From Cylindrodendrum hubeiense (lineage: Eukaryota; Ascomycota; Sordariomycetes; Hypocreales; Nectriaceae): 53,644 nucleotides of DNA. How positions within the stretch are numbered: the first letter of the stretch is position 1; each line of letters starts with the position of its first letter. Where the stretch lies: positions 1 through 53,644 of the forward strand of contig JAANBB010000282.1 in the NCBI GenBank assembly GCA_014621425.1, read 5' to 3'. Positions 9,798 to 21,238 of the stretch are shown in pieces. Under the pieces are notes generated by a model. That model saw only the letters and a list, made by a program, of their open reading frames with translations. It was not told the DNA's origin and made no database searches. The translations under genes and the position numbers were made by a program.

Positions 9798-11867
9798 TGT
9801 GGCTAAGATGTCTTTTTCGAACCAGGTTTCGTCGGTGGATGAGTTGAGCAGTCGCCTGAGTGTTTGGTGTAGTAACGGTTTGTCTGGTGGCCCTGAGGGT
9901 GAATTTTCTAATGATCTACAAGACAATGCAGTCGGAAAAAAAAGTGATGGATGAGGCTATAAGTTAATCGATATCGGTTACAACGGAACAGGGCTCGTTT
10001 TGTTTGATTCCATGCTTGGCCACGCGAGGAGTTAGCGGGCCTATAGCGGATTGCGTCATGCCTAGTACCGTCGAATCACGCTCGGGGTAGATATCCCATG
10101 CCCGCATTTAGAATGACGTGACTCGGGGAATTGTCGCATCTGTTGGTGTTGTTTTGCCGGTGTCGGGGTGAGATCGAGGGACCCCACAGGGGCGATGGTG
10201 TTATTTGGCCTATCTATCACCCAACGTGCGGTTGTGCTGAATGCACCCCAGCCTAGTGCATACCACATCGGCTTAGTTTTATCAATGATTGCAGCAATGT
10301 ATTATCCTATTGGGTAATTCCGTGTCTGTGGCAAGTCCGTCTCTCGTCTAGAATGGGAGGTTTCCAGCTGGCGTCCAGCTAGAAAAACTTTTCAAAGAGG
10401 CGCAAAGGCTATGGATAAATCAGGAACCTCCAGGAACCTGTCAAAGAGAGGCTTGAACGGCTTCGAACCTAGAAAGAGCCCCCTTCATCCAGTTCTTACT
10501 GCCCGATCGGGCAAATGCCGTGAAGGATCAAGAGCAACGCGTTGCGATAAGAATATCTAGATAACTCCGCATGTGTTTGCGGGGTTCCTCCAGTCAATTC
10601 GACCATTCAAGGCTTTTGTGGGTTACCTCGGGTACCTATGGGTCAGTCTGCTGTGCGATGTCGATGGTGCAAACCCCCTACGCAGATGACGCCATCACCG
10701 GGCCGGAGGAGCAAGTCCCAAATTCTCTCAAAACGCATAACTGGATAACGGATAAGCAAAAATCGTGAGTGATGTTGATCGTTAAATACAGGACGAGCCT
10801 GAGTGTGAATGGATCGAATATTGTGTTGCTGATCTAGGACAGCTGCGACGATGTCTCACATATATCCGATATGCCTATTGACTGAAGATGGTAGCTCCTT
10901 GTCTTTCGACAATGGCATAACGGCGTATCGACTACCGTTTTGATAAATACTCTCGATTATCGACCCGCTGTTATCTCTTGAAACAAGAAATGCTGCATGA
11001 TGCAGAACCCATCCCACCGAGCTCCGATTCTTATGGAACTCCACACCATAGTCTTTGCAGATCAGTTCAACGACATGGGTCTAAGTGAATTTAAGGTTAT
11101 GGTATGTAATTCTCTATTGAAACCCTCGTGCACCCAGGTGAGTATAGTCAACTCCCTGTTCTGCCACACCGAGGAACGGCTCATCAACAATTTCTTTCGC
11201 CACATTATCTGGGCTTAAGTCACAAGCACGGGCACTCGTCCCCATTGAGACTTCCTAGTTGGACATTCAGACATACAGACCTAGCCTACCAATAATATGA
11301 ATGTCTATTCTTCCTATGAAGCTATGTGCGTGGCGGCGGCTGGAACAAGTTCCCGTGTCACTCCTTTGGTTACTGCCCCCTACAGCTGCAGCTTTGGTTC
11401 AGATCAAAACCAGGCTGATTTAGGCTAGAGAGCGATTAATTTGTGAAATGATTCAAGATGGCCGATCAGTGTATACAGAGCGTGGGTAGTTATATATCCA
11501 TCTGGAATTGAGAATAGTGGTTATGTCTGCTGATCGCAGACTTGATGTTCGGCTCTGTGCGGCCAGCAAAGACGAGACGCCTCAACTCCGAAAAAGCAGA
11601 ATATGGCGGCAGAATCAAAAGGACAGCACGTGTAAATTCCTTGATGTGTTGCACAATAAAAGATCAATGGGTCGCAAGGTTAGGCAAGTGGGACGAAACT
11701 ACTGTGAGGCCACACCGCGGATATCACAGGGACCCCTCAATGCACTTAGTCTATTGGTTCATACTTTACTACGAGATGAATTATGTATGTGGTTGTTTTA
11801 AATTTTGACTTGATTCAAGATTAATATAAATGCTACTAGTGACTAGTCTGTAAAGCTTTACAAGCGT
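9798..11867. other. 2.1-kb intergenic region, no gene found
   Basis: Only short overlapping frames without domain motifs. It holds two perfect 12-bp palindromes at 10501-10512 and 10534-10545 and a 10-bp direct repeat at about 10421-10440. The first part should carry the promoter of the minus-strand oxidoreductase, and the last part the 3' side of the NmrA-like gene. Confidence 0.5.
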
Positions 11868-12767
11868 TTACTTCAACAAGGGCTTCAGAATCTCAATGAT
11901 ATCCTGGTCCGTCTTGCCCTTAACACCAAGGAGCTCGTTATCGGTCTTCTCAAACTTTCCACCGCTCTTGGGGTCGAAAATAGCACGGAAGAGGTAAGGA
12001 GCAAAGGTCTCCATATCATACAGTCCCTTGGCGAGTCTCTCATCGGCCTTAGCAGTGAGATCATCCAGAGCAACAGGAATGGGCGCCCAAGACCTCTCGG
12101 GAGCAACCTGCTTGGCAAGAGCAAGAAGCTTGTTCTGGGTAGTAATGGTATCGTGGATATAGACGACGCGGTTCTTGGTCTCCTCCGGGTGGCTGACAAT
12201 GCCGACAAGGGCATCGCCTACACTTGAAAGAGTGGTGGTGCTGAACTCGACGTCACCACCGTCAATGATGATAGGCTTCGACTGCGAGTGGTCGAGGATA
12301 AAGTTGTGCTCCAGTCCCCAGTCGAGGAAGGCGGCATTGTAAACAAAGGTGTAGGTCAAAGGAGTCGACTTGGACTTCTCGATGATGGCGTCCTGGATCT
12401 TGACCTTTTGGCCGAAAACGGGAAGCTGGCGAACGCTGGGGACGTCCAAGTTGGAGCCGAACTCTGAGGGGATGAAACGCTGAACACCAGTAGCGATGGC
12501 GGCGTCGACAAATGTCAATTGAGCCTCGATGGCGAGGGTTGTGAGGGTGGAGATGACGGCATCCTGGCCCTCGAGGGCGGACTTGAGAGACTCAAGCGAA
12601 GAATAGTCGACCTCGACAACATCGGTGCCTGCGGGGAATTCCGAGGCAGAGCCGGCGCGCTTGAGGACGCGAATGTTAAACTTTCCGGACTCGACGAACT
12701 TCTTGAAGACGACAGAGCCGAGAGCGCCAGAGGCACCGGCAATAACAACGTTCTTGATGCCAGACAT
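11868..12767 (-). CDS. NmrA-like / isoflavone-reductase-like NAD(P)-binding protein
   Basis: Single exon of 299 aa. The N-terminus is a Rossmann fold with VVIAGASGALG; glycines 11, 14 and 17 form the G-x-x-G-x-x-G motif of atypical short-chain reductases. A VDYSSLESL segment and an AVIST block follow, then GVQRFIPSEFGSN near residue 97, typical of the NmrA/isoflavone-reductase group (PF05368). Members either reduce small aromatic substrates or, like NmrA, sense NAD(P) and bind a GATA factor; the PSEFG form and length favour the reductase-like branch. The gene is divergent from the C2H2/Zn2Cys6 regulator, sharing a 685-bp upstream region, so co-regulation is plausible but unproven. Confidence 0.9.
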   Translation of the reverse strand: MSGIKNVVIAGASGALGSVVFKKFVESGKFNIRVLKRAGSASEFPAGTDVVEVDYSSLESLKSALEGQDAVISTLTTLAIEAQLTFVDAAIATGVQRFIPSEFGSNLDVPSVRQLPVFGQKVKIQDAIIEKSKSTPLTYTFVYNAAFLDWGLEHNFILDHSQSKPIIIDGGDVEFSTTTLSSVGDALVGIVSHPEETKNRVVYIHDTITTQNKLLALAKQVAPERSWAPIPVALDDLTAKADERLAKGLYDMETFAPYLFRAIFDPKSGGKFEKTDNELLGVKGKTDQDIIEILKPLLK

Positions 12768-13048
12768 ATTGAATGTGTTGTAGATTATATTGAGTTGGTT
12801 TGGAATGGATGGATGATGTTTGATGGGTGTCTTGAAAGGTTGGGAAGTTGAGTGTGTTTATTGTGAGTTAAAGGGATTAATCTCAAGACTAGAGAAGGTA
12901 ATTATATACTGATTCTTCATTACACATCACGCTCTGAAACTCAAATGGCGTTTGTAGTGCTGTCCTCACATACGAGATGCTCACCTAAGGTGAGTTGACA
13001 AATTTACCCAGTTTAAGCTCCCAGTTCATGCTGGGGAAGCTTCACGAT
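12768..13048. other. Upstream region of the NmrA-like gene
   Basis: Left half of the divergent intergenic region. No coding potential seen. The 5' leader of the NmrA-like gene should lie here. Confidence 0.4.
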
Positions 13049-13220
13049 GTGGGATAACGAGTGGGATGCCGAGTGGGATGGCGCGCGGGATGCGATCGAC
13101 ACCAAGCTAACCGTATTAGGGGCTTAGTCACTCAAATGGATCCTGAATCCATCTTTCGGGGGCCCCTGGGCATCCCACTCGGCTTATCCCACTCTGTCCC
13201 AGGCATCCCATTTATCCCAC
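13049..13220. repeat. TGGGAT-motif inverted repeat (hairpin-forming)
   Basis: The left arm has TGGGAT at 13050, 13062 and 13074, plus CGGGAT at 13087. The right arm has ATCCCA at 13172, 13186, 13205 and 13214. The block 13049-13070 is nearly the reverse complement of 13169-13192, differing by two extra bases, so the region can fold into a long imperfect stem. It could be the core of a small foldback or MITE-like element, or an array of inverted regulator sites. Confidence 0.6.
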
Positions 13221-13452
13221 ACCTCCGCCGGTACAGGCTCAACAACACCTGCGATTGCGAACTCTGGTCTCAGACACTACCAGGCCTGTTATGTGAAAGA
13301 CCGGCCCTGACTACCACATTGTCCACTTTGATTCCATATGGATTGTTCATTTACTATCTGATTATCCCCACTGATTACCTGATTAAGCTTCTGTCACAAC
13401 ATCGAGTGGACTGTGCCCTTGGGATACCGATCTTCTTACTCCAGTAATCGCG

Positions 13453-16013
13453 ATGCCTTCTGGAACCGATCTATCCCACGATCTATCCCACGATCTATCC
13501 CACCCGGCTACGGGAGCGGAAAAGGATCCATTCGCCCACAGGTTAGTCCATCCCAAATATCCCCCAGAATCCACTGTCATCGCCTATCAATCTGAAAGTG
13601 GGATTCCCGACGTAACAATCCCGAGCCTTGTCTAATCAATGTCTCAGCGCCCCTGGAGATCAATCCACCAGCCGACATGTGTGTCATTGTGGGAAGGCTT
13701 TCATTAGAAAAGAACATCTCAGGCGGCACCAAGCTACCCATGGCGAGCGGACCTTTGTTTGCACAATCTGCCAGCGCTCGTTTACTCGCAAGTCAGTATT
13801 TGTCATCCTGAGATGTGCCCTGCATTGTACTGACCCTTGGCCTGTCAGTGATTTATTACGACGCCATTTGACGCGTCATGACTTGACTTCAACACCAGAT
13901 TCCCGACGTGGCAGGGCATGCGATGCTTGTCACGCAAATAAGACAAAATGTGACGGAGGCACTCAGTGTTCACTCTGTTCCAAACGAGGCATTAGCTGTA
14001 CATATAAGCTTGTCTCTACGAACGGCCGTGCAAGCGGAAGCCCACCTGGGTCAAAGAACGATGCGTCATCCGTCACAGATCCCGCTTTGTTTTCTAGACC
14101 CTCGACAACAGAACGAGACATTAGAGAGGAGTCTCCAGCACCCGCCCCTGTGGGTGGATTGAGCCTCGAGCCGCACCAAATCCTGGGGGAGAATCATGCA
14201 GCTACTGGGCTAGCTCGGCTTGCTAATACCCTTGCATTGCGAGGTGCTTCTTTGGACGACCCATACCGGATTGCTGATGACGAGAAAGGCTGGTTTGATA
14301 TGAGCACAGATGAGTACTTTGCTCACTTCCACGAGAGCTGGCCTATTATCCATGCACCCACATTCGATTCCGTGACACCTCCAATTGGTATCATCGCCAC
14401 TGTGGCAATGATAGGATCATGGCTGAAGAACCCACACGATACTGAACGTGCAGCTCTTGAACTCCACAGGGTCCTGATGGAGAAATTCTTTGAGGAGCTG
14501 GTTAGTCATTCCTTCTACTTTGTCTAACATTATCTCACCGCTTTTTAGTCACAACCCGCACCTCGCGATTTGGACGAGAAGCCTTGGCAAACAGAGCTGT
14601 ATCAAGCCGCAGTTCTGAACATCATCTTCGCATTTTATCACGGGGTATGTCGTCCCTAGCTCAATGCTGAGCGTTGTCATCTAACTTATGTGCTGCAGGG
14701 CGAGAAAGTCGTTGCGAAAGCAGTCCTGATCAAAGGAATATTGGTTGCAGTTCTAAGAGAGATTGAATTTTTTGTTTGTTCAAGCTCTGGATACCAGCAG
14801 CGGGCCCATTTCCCGGGTACCTTCCTGCCTTGGGTACAATCTATCCGCGAACGCTGGAAGAGGTAAGACCTATTTTTGAAATTCTTGATCGACATACCTA
14901 ACCGGCCAATGATACAGAACGATTGTATCCTTATACAAAATTGATGCATACTTGTCGATTGCCCGATGGCAACCCCCGACAATTCATCGAGAAGAATTGG
15001 ACGTCGCCCTTCCATCGACATTTGCACTCTGGAATGCCTACGGCCTCGACGTGTTCTTCAAGCGGTTAGCTCAAGAACCTGCTGACCGCACGAGTTATAA
15101 GCTGTCCGAAATCACAAATAATCCAAACTCACGAGGGAGATCGCTTTTACTGGTTGAAGACGTACACCTCGCTCTGTGCGGTTTACTACCAGGAATATGG
15201 AACCATTTGCAAATCAGTCGCCGTACTGGAAAGGTTGGACTGGATTCACTGAGATCCATGGCATGGCACCTCGAAACATGGAAAGCCGAGATGGAGAGGA
15301 TTTCTCTCCAATGCAGTCAGAGTTTCCTCACCGATGAGACAGCAGGGCTTCCATTCGTGGCATACCTGGGAAGATTTGATGAGGACCCTGCGCGCGAAAG
15401 GCTTGCCGCAACGGTACACATCAAACGCCTCCTCTCCGATTCCCTAATGGTTTATCATATCCAAGGGATGCAGCTTTATGCTGACGTACGAACGATCAAC
15501 GCTGTCGCGATGTACCTGGATACCCCAGCACCAAGTGATTCTACGATACCTCCGAGAATCCAAAATTATCAAGCCCAACTTCACGAATGGGCCATAACGC
15601 CGGAGAGCAGAAGAGCACTGCTTCATGCCATTGGAGTGCTCAGGATGCGGGAAGTCGGCTCCGATGGAAAGGCGCCCCCGGCTCATTATATCGAACCAAT
15701 CGCACGGCTTGCTACTGCGATGAGCGCACTGGTGGTATGGGCGTGGATCATGTATGCCGAAGCCGAATGCAGCTGTATTCCGAGTCTGGACCACATCAAC
15801 ATTGGCGTCGACCCCCCGGACTTGCAGAGCACGACGCGACTTGAGAACTGGATTCATTCAGGTGGCACGGCCGGAGTACACGGGATCGCTTTCTGCAGAT
15901 GCGTCGTGGATGGGTGGATGGCTCAATTTGCCTCAACTCTTCGGCAGGGCGGCCGCAAATGGGAACTGGGTGATGAAATCGCGCCCATGCTTCGAGGTTC
16001 GCAAAAGGTGTAA
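13453..16013 (+). CDS. Dual C2H2 + Zn2Cys6 fungal transcription factor
   Basis: Six exons (13453-13541, 13648-13791, 13849-14500, 14549-14644, 14699-14862, 14918-16013) join in frame to 746 aa. Two C2H2 fingers lie at residues about 42-61 and 68-88 (second finger FTRNDLLRRH after splicing). A Zn2Cys6 cluster follows with Cys 102, 105, 112, 118, 121 and 128. The remaining ~550 residues resemble the fungal-specific factor domain, with HFHESWPIIHAPTF near its start. The protein should act in the nucleus as a sequence-specific regulator; target unknown. The finger frame has no ATG of its own after an upstream stop at 13613. I therefore chose the ATG at 13453, whose GTTAGT donor matches the needed phase. 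That first exon encodes a Ser-His-Asp-Leu repeat and is the least certain part. Confidence 0.85.
13467..13502 (+). repeat. 12-bp perfect tandem repeat (3 copies)
   Basis: CGATCTATCCCA is repeated three times without mismatch. It contains the same ATCCCA core as the hairpin at 13049-13220 and lies in the proposed first exon of the C2H2/Zn2Cys6 regulator, where it encodes a four-residue repeat. Confidence 0.9.
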
Positions 16014-16579
16014 TTTAAAACTCCCTGGTTGGAGTTCTACTATTGTATAACGTTGCATGAATTACATGTCGTCGTTGAGGTCATTGGGAATCCAAGCTCT
16101 ATTCATTGGTCCGGATTGTGATAAGATAAAGATACAGCTCGGCGGCCGTCTATCTACATGATTAAGTCAACGTGAAGTCCGGAACCTTGATAGCAAGCAG
16201 CACAATCTTTGTCATTATGCTGCGCTATCTTGGTCCTGTGATAAGAGGGCGCCATCAAGCCTGCTCTCATTTTACATTCCATGTTAGGCCTAGCCTTCCC
16301 CACAACGCTTCTAGTCCGCAGGTCGTTGAGTCAGTCAGCCAGTGAATGGCAGAGATAACCCCGCTTCTAATCTTGGGGCTGCTGACCATGTGACGCTGCG
16401 AACTGCACTTCAACCTCCCTGTTACGATCAGATTCGATCATCTGCAACGCATGGGCCAAGAAAGCATTTCTCATATTAGGAAGGTCTGCACGGCCCTTGT
16501 GGATGTTTGATTCACTTGTAGCATCCCAGAAACCACAATTAAAAGGACCAGTGGATAAGAAGGGATTGTGGCGCATGCC
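16014..16579. other. Intergenic region between the two regulators
   Basis: About 570 bp with no gene seen; 3' region of the first regulator and promoter of the second, both on the plus strand. Confidence 0.4.
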
Positions 16580-18279
16580 ATGCCGCCCAAGCGACGCCCC
16601 TATGTTCCAAAGACGAAAGGTTCGTACGCTGCCCACGAGTGCTTAGAATAGAGATCCTGACTGGCCAGGTTGCCACGAATGTTCACAGCGACGGATACAC
16701 TGTGACCGCGCCGAGCCCCAGTGCAAGAAATGCACGCAGAAAGGGCTAAAATGTAGTGGCTTGGGTATCAGGCATCGCTTCAACGATGGGGTTGCAGCAA
16801 GAGGCAAGTGGGTCGGAAAGACCATGGAACGGGTCTACCGGGAGTAAGTCAACATATCTTTTTCCTTGGCTGGGGTAGCGATGCTTATCAATCCTCTTAG
16901 GAAAGAAGAAAAGCTCCTTGCTGGTGCTGCAGCGTCACCAAAGAGACCACAATGCGTCCCAAACACCTCGGTGACAGAGTCACTACAGACATTCCCCGAA
17001 GATCACACGGCATTCACACAGTCAGAATGGGAATTAGTCCTATCAACTGCCGCAGAATCCGGGTTCGAATTCTCTGATGACAAAGGCTCCACGTTGGAAA
17101 ATGATGATTGGGGATTGATCTCATTGTCCAGTGCCATTCTCTTCCAACCAGTTCCAGACAACATCTCTCGAGGACAGCGAAATATGCTTCTGTATTGTAA
17201 GGTGTTTTTATCGGTATTCATTCTGCTATCGCTCACACTTCACAATCTAGTTTCCCAACACATAGCCATTGAGATGATTGCATTCGACGGTGTTCACAAT
17301 GGCTGGCGTCACATGATTCTCCCGTTGGCTCAGATGGATGATCTTGTCATGAGCGCCGTCATCGCCACGGCTGCTGCCCATCAACGCCTTAGCGAACTAT
17401 CCAACAACAAGCTGGACACCAACATGTACACGCTCTGGCATCCACAATCGGCCCAGTTGTACGCCCGCGCCATTCGAGGGCTACGAGAACGACAAGAATT
17501 TGTACATGGCGATCAGCTAGATAAGTACTCGATTTTAGTGACCATTCTGGTACTCTTGGCAGCAGTCATGGTGACGGGCTGTTCAGATTTTCCTGTTCTG
17601 TTCCGTATGCTAGAGTCGGCAGTTGACGCAATGGGCGGAAAGGACGGTCTTGGTGAGGGAGAGTTGACAGACTTCATAATGAGACAGGTTCACAAGTAAG
17701 TTGAAGGATATCACGGGAATGAGGATAAATGTGCACATTGCTAACGGTTTGAATCACAGAATGCGAGTCTATGCGGCACCACTTCTTTGCGAACAAACTG
17801 GCGTGGAGATAATCTCTTCCGAACGACAGACTGCTCAACTTCTCGACTGCTTAAATTATTCCACAGAACAGTACCCGGAACAAGCCTTGGTACTATCCGA
17901 TGTATCAAATATGGTGGAGCAGGCGCGCGACATATATCTACGACAAGTCTTCCTTGACCCGCAATGCACTTCCTCCCTAGAGACGGCAGCAGGCATCAGT
18001 TCTATTCAGCGGGTTCAACGATTCAAGGAGTCCCTCGAAGCCGTTCCCCAAGGGTCCCCCGTCGAGAGTATCCTGATATGGGCCACCTTTGTAGCAGCCT
18101 CAGATTGCCTGTTGGAGGAGCACAAAGTGTTCTTCGAAGATGCTTTAATGCGGCAATTTATCCGCAATGGGTTTGGGAATGTCTTGAAAGCCGTGGAATT
18201 ACTCCGGCAGATATGGAAAAGGAGGTCAGGGGAGAGATGGACATCGTTATTACCTGAGGCCAAGGTATTTGTGATGTAA
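16580..18279 (+). CDS. Zn2Cys6 fungal transcription factor
   Basis: Five exons (16580-16619, 16669-16843, 16901-17196, 17251-17695, 17760-18279) join in frame to 491 aa. The Zn2Cys6 cluster spans residues 15-42 (Cys 15, 18, 25, 32, 35, 42), preceded by a basic MPPKRRP start, and is split by the first intron one base into the codon before Cys15. A central segment with AFDGVHNGWRHMILPLA (around residue 187) is characteristic of the fungal-specific domain (Fungal_trans_2-like) that follows such clusters. The first exon is only 40 bp with a GTTCGT donor, so automated models could easily miss the DNA-binding domain. It is tandem to the C2H2/Zn2Cys6 gene and ends 334 bp from the convergent methyltransferase. 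Confidence 0.87.
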
Positions 18280-18613
18280 TCGTGACGGAGGGGATAAATT
18301 GTATGATATTTAATGTTTGGTAGGAAGAGGGGCTCCCATAGCTGAGATATAGTTCGTCTCACGATATCAAACCCCAGAATGGCAAGAGTTATGCACATCA
18401 GACCTGAAACCTTGTCTTAAAGTTGTCCACGATAGTTGCACCAAGCTCAGAAGCCAGAGAGACACTCATTATGACAGCCGGCAGCTCGTAGGATCAGTCA
18501 TCAGTCGCATTGTGGAGACTAGGAGGTTCCGGTGCGTTTTTAGACCCAAATATTTGCGATTTCACTGACAAAGCTGGACCATAGCTGAAGGTCTTGAATA
18601 TCAATAAATGAAC

Positions 18614-20177
18614 CTATGGCTTCTGGGCCCAAACCACTTTCTGTTGGTAATACGGGTGCATTTTGCCCGCTCGAAGCTCGCGGCGGAGCAGAGAAATGTA
18701 GACTTCAATCTCCGGCTTCGTCCACCCTTCCACTGTGCTCGCCATGAAAAGCACATATCCCTCAATGTCCTGCTCAAGAGTTGCCTGAGCATACCTGCCA
18801 ATCTCTTTGAGCTTTGGCTCCTTGGGCCATGCACCAATAGGCACCTAAGCCGCCAGGCCTTGTTAGCTACCTCGTAAGTGTAAATAAATCCGTATCGACA
18901 ACTCACTTTAAAGTTACGCTCCTCGATATTAACAAATCCAGCCTCCTCAATGGACTTCTTCTGCACACCATCCTCCACAATAGTGAAGGATCGGCCAATC
19001 TTCTTGCCGCCTTCCACAAAGAACTTTCCCCACTGGTGCATCGCGCTCTTCTCATGAATAGTTCCGTCGTCGCAGTCCATTCTCGACAGCGCCTCGTTAC
19101 TCTCCAGATAGCCGCCCGGTTTGAGGCATCTGTAGGCTTCTTTGAACAAATGTGGCCAGTCGACAATGCTACCAACCAGCCAGCGAATGTGAACGTAGTC
19201 TAGGGAGTTTGGAGCAAACGTCCATTCCTGGGTGCAGTCGTCGATTTGGCTAAACAAGTATTAGCATTTAGGCAGACAAGACATCATTTGAAGAAATGGC
19301 AATTATTCACAATTCCAAATTCGGTGGTACCCAACTGGGTTGGATAGGCGAAATGTCCGTCCCGATGACGTGGGCGCCAGCGTACTTGTCAGCAAAGTCA
19401 CTATGATGTTAGGATCCTGGGCGTGTAGCTGAATATTTGGAAACCTACATTGCCCAAACACCTATCAAAATATCGATGTTGTTAGTTTCATGTCCTAGCT
19501 TGTGACTGGAAAATGTTACAATGCGCACCTGTGCCTGTTCCAATATCAACCGCTTTCTAGAATGGGAGTCAGTCAATCTATTATGATTGGTGCAATCGTA
19601 GATCGAGTTAATAGAACCTTAATGTCCTTAGAGATAGGCGCTAGATGGAGTTCGCCGTCCAGGACAAGCGTCAGAACATGGTGGCTATGGAGTTAGCAGC
19701 TCCTCTCGACTATAGAGATTCATGACAGCTCACTTAACATCCATGGACTCATTTTGGCGCTCATCATTCGTGCCCCTGCCATTTTCTTTAATGAATGCAG
19801 CTTAGAGATTTGTAGATGTGTCACAAACCAGTACTGAGCGTTGCCTATATCCCCGTGATATGTACGGCCCTGGATTGTTCTGTATTCGAGAATACTCGAC
19901 GTGATTGACGCTGTTGATGAGGCACCATCGTCACCAAGCGAAGAATCTGCGTCATCTTCGGCTGCATCCTCTGCTGCGAGTTCCTGCAAAGCACTGTGGG
20001 TAAGACAATTTGGTAGAAATCGCGCATACCCGGGGTGTTACTGACTTCGGCCACCTGTGCCCAATGTTGTGGAGGGAGAATGCCAGCCTCGTTACTGGGT
20101 GCTACCGTTTGAGGCGGTGATCCTTGAGCAGTGGGCTGCTCAGCGGGAGGGGTAACTCTTGGATTGACGTCGGACAT
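18614..20177 (-). CDS. LaeA-like SAM-dependent methyltransferase
   Basis: Nine exons (20177-20046, 19983-19829, 19775-19734, 19684-19618, 19556-19529, 19461-19449, 19400-19311, 19249-18907, 18844-18614) join in frame to 366 aa. An acidic, disordered N-terminus leads into [14 protein letters not shown]. Motif I reads [15 protein letters not shown] (residues 135-149), then [22 protein letters not shown] and the C-terminal [10 protein letters not shown] and KVVWAQKP blocks. This is the UMTA/LaeA-like family; LaeA itself is a nuclear regulator of secondary metabolism, but many paralogues exist and the substrate here is unknown. Exon 6 is only 13 bp, yet its phases match and it supplies the conserved Val-Trp-Ala of motif I. 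Start at 20177 is the only suitable ATG. Confidence 0.9.
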
Positions 20178-21152
20178 GTTGACAAATAATGCTCTATTAC
20201 GCAAAAGAATAGGGATGAAGGAAACGATTCATATGATAACAAGGGGGCAGCAGGACAGTTTGAGCCACGTCGACTTTATGCAGGCTCTAACCGAGGTCGC
20301 TCCACGACATGGTTGTGTACGTAGTACCAGTCCAGGATTACTATTTTAGGTGTGTTGATCCGCTATGTAGCTACAGATGTATGCATGTTGTTCAAGCGAT
20401 TGGTGATATAATCCCTGCACACTGGAACTAAACTAGCCTTCGGTTGTAATTGGATCGGTTATTCTACTCTATCTGCATCATCAAAGGATAGGCTAAATCT
20501 GAAATGGCGAACGGATCCTGTGGCTTGTTGCCAGGCATTAGGTCCTATTTAATAGAAAGCTGGCGAGTCTCAGTGGCCTATTGTGTTAAAAAAAAAAAAC
20601 GATGCGTAATGTATTCCCCCCTCCCCTCCCCCAATATTGGAATCGGCTTTAATATTATGGCTGTATCCGATATTATTCGTGATACCCTGGAGTGGTGGCG
20701 TCACATATTGATAAACGACGCTTAAGAGACTGGAGAAATGATGATATGTCGGGAAGACTGAGGGTTAGAGTGTAATTAAAACTATACTAAGGAGAAAGTA
20801 AGGAAATATAGCACGTGGGAACACTTAATGGAACACTTCATCAAGTATCTATCTACAAACAAGGGATAAATAAACCAGAGCTTGTGCATAGTTGGTGCTG
20901 TAACCAAGATCAGGTAAGGTCCTACTTGAAATTATTAAAAGAAAACGTGCGCTCAGCCAAGAAGCGATTATGGCGCTGGAACCGTCTTCCGAACTTGAGA
21001 ATCCACTAACAAGTTTGTCCAAGATCATCAATATTTAGTTCCACCATCTTCATGGCGCTAAGTGAGAGCCATCTCTCATGCTATCAAAAAGCCCCGTTGA
21101 AGTGAAGGCCTCAAGAATGCAACAACAGACAGCCTTGATTCATAATCGGTAT
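20178..21152. other. Intergenic region upstream of the methyltransferase
   Basis: Nearly 1 kb without a supported gene. A run of A with mixed pyrimidine tracts occurs around 20588-20635. It should include the methyltransferase promoter. Confidence 0.4.
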
Positions 21153-21238
21153 TCCGATATGGTGTAGTGGACTATCATTCCGCGTTTTCATCCTGAAAAT
21201 GTGCCGCGGCGACCGGGGTTCGATTCCCCGTATCGGAG
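21153..21238 (+). tRNA. tRNA-Glu (anticodon UUC) with 13-nt intron
   Basis: The acceptor stem TCCGATA (21153-21159) pairs with TATCGGA (21231-21237), discriminator G at 21238. The D-arm begins TGGTGTAGTGG. The anticodon stem CCGCG (21180-21184) pairs with CGCGG (21205-21209). The T-arm is CCGGGGTTCGATTCCCCG. The anticodon TTC is at 21187-21189 followed by A, and a 13-nt intron (21191-21203) sits one base 3' of the anticodon, the canonical position for eukaryotic tRNA introns. The internal A and B boxes for RNA polymerase III are therefore intact. Confidence 0.95.

Noticed and set aside
10997..11218. 73-aa plus-strand frame in the 2-kb intergenic region
   Set aside because: Short, no motif, overlapped by an opposite-strand frame.
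13061..13447. 128-aa plus-strand frame over the TGGGAT hairpin
   Set aside because: It is composed of the inverted-repeat DNA and has no motif.
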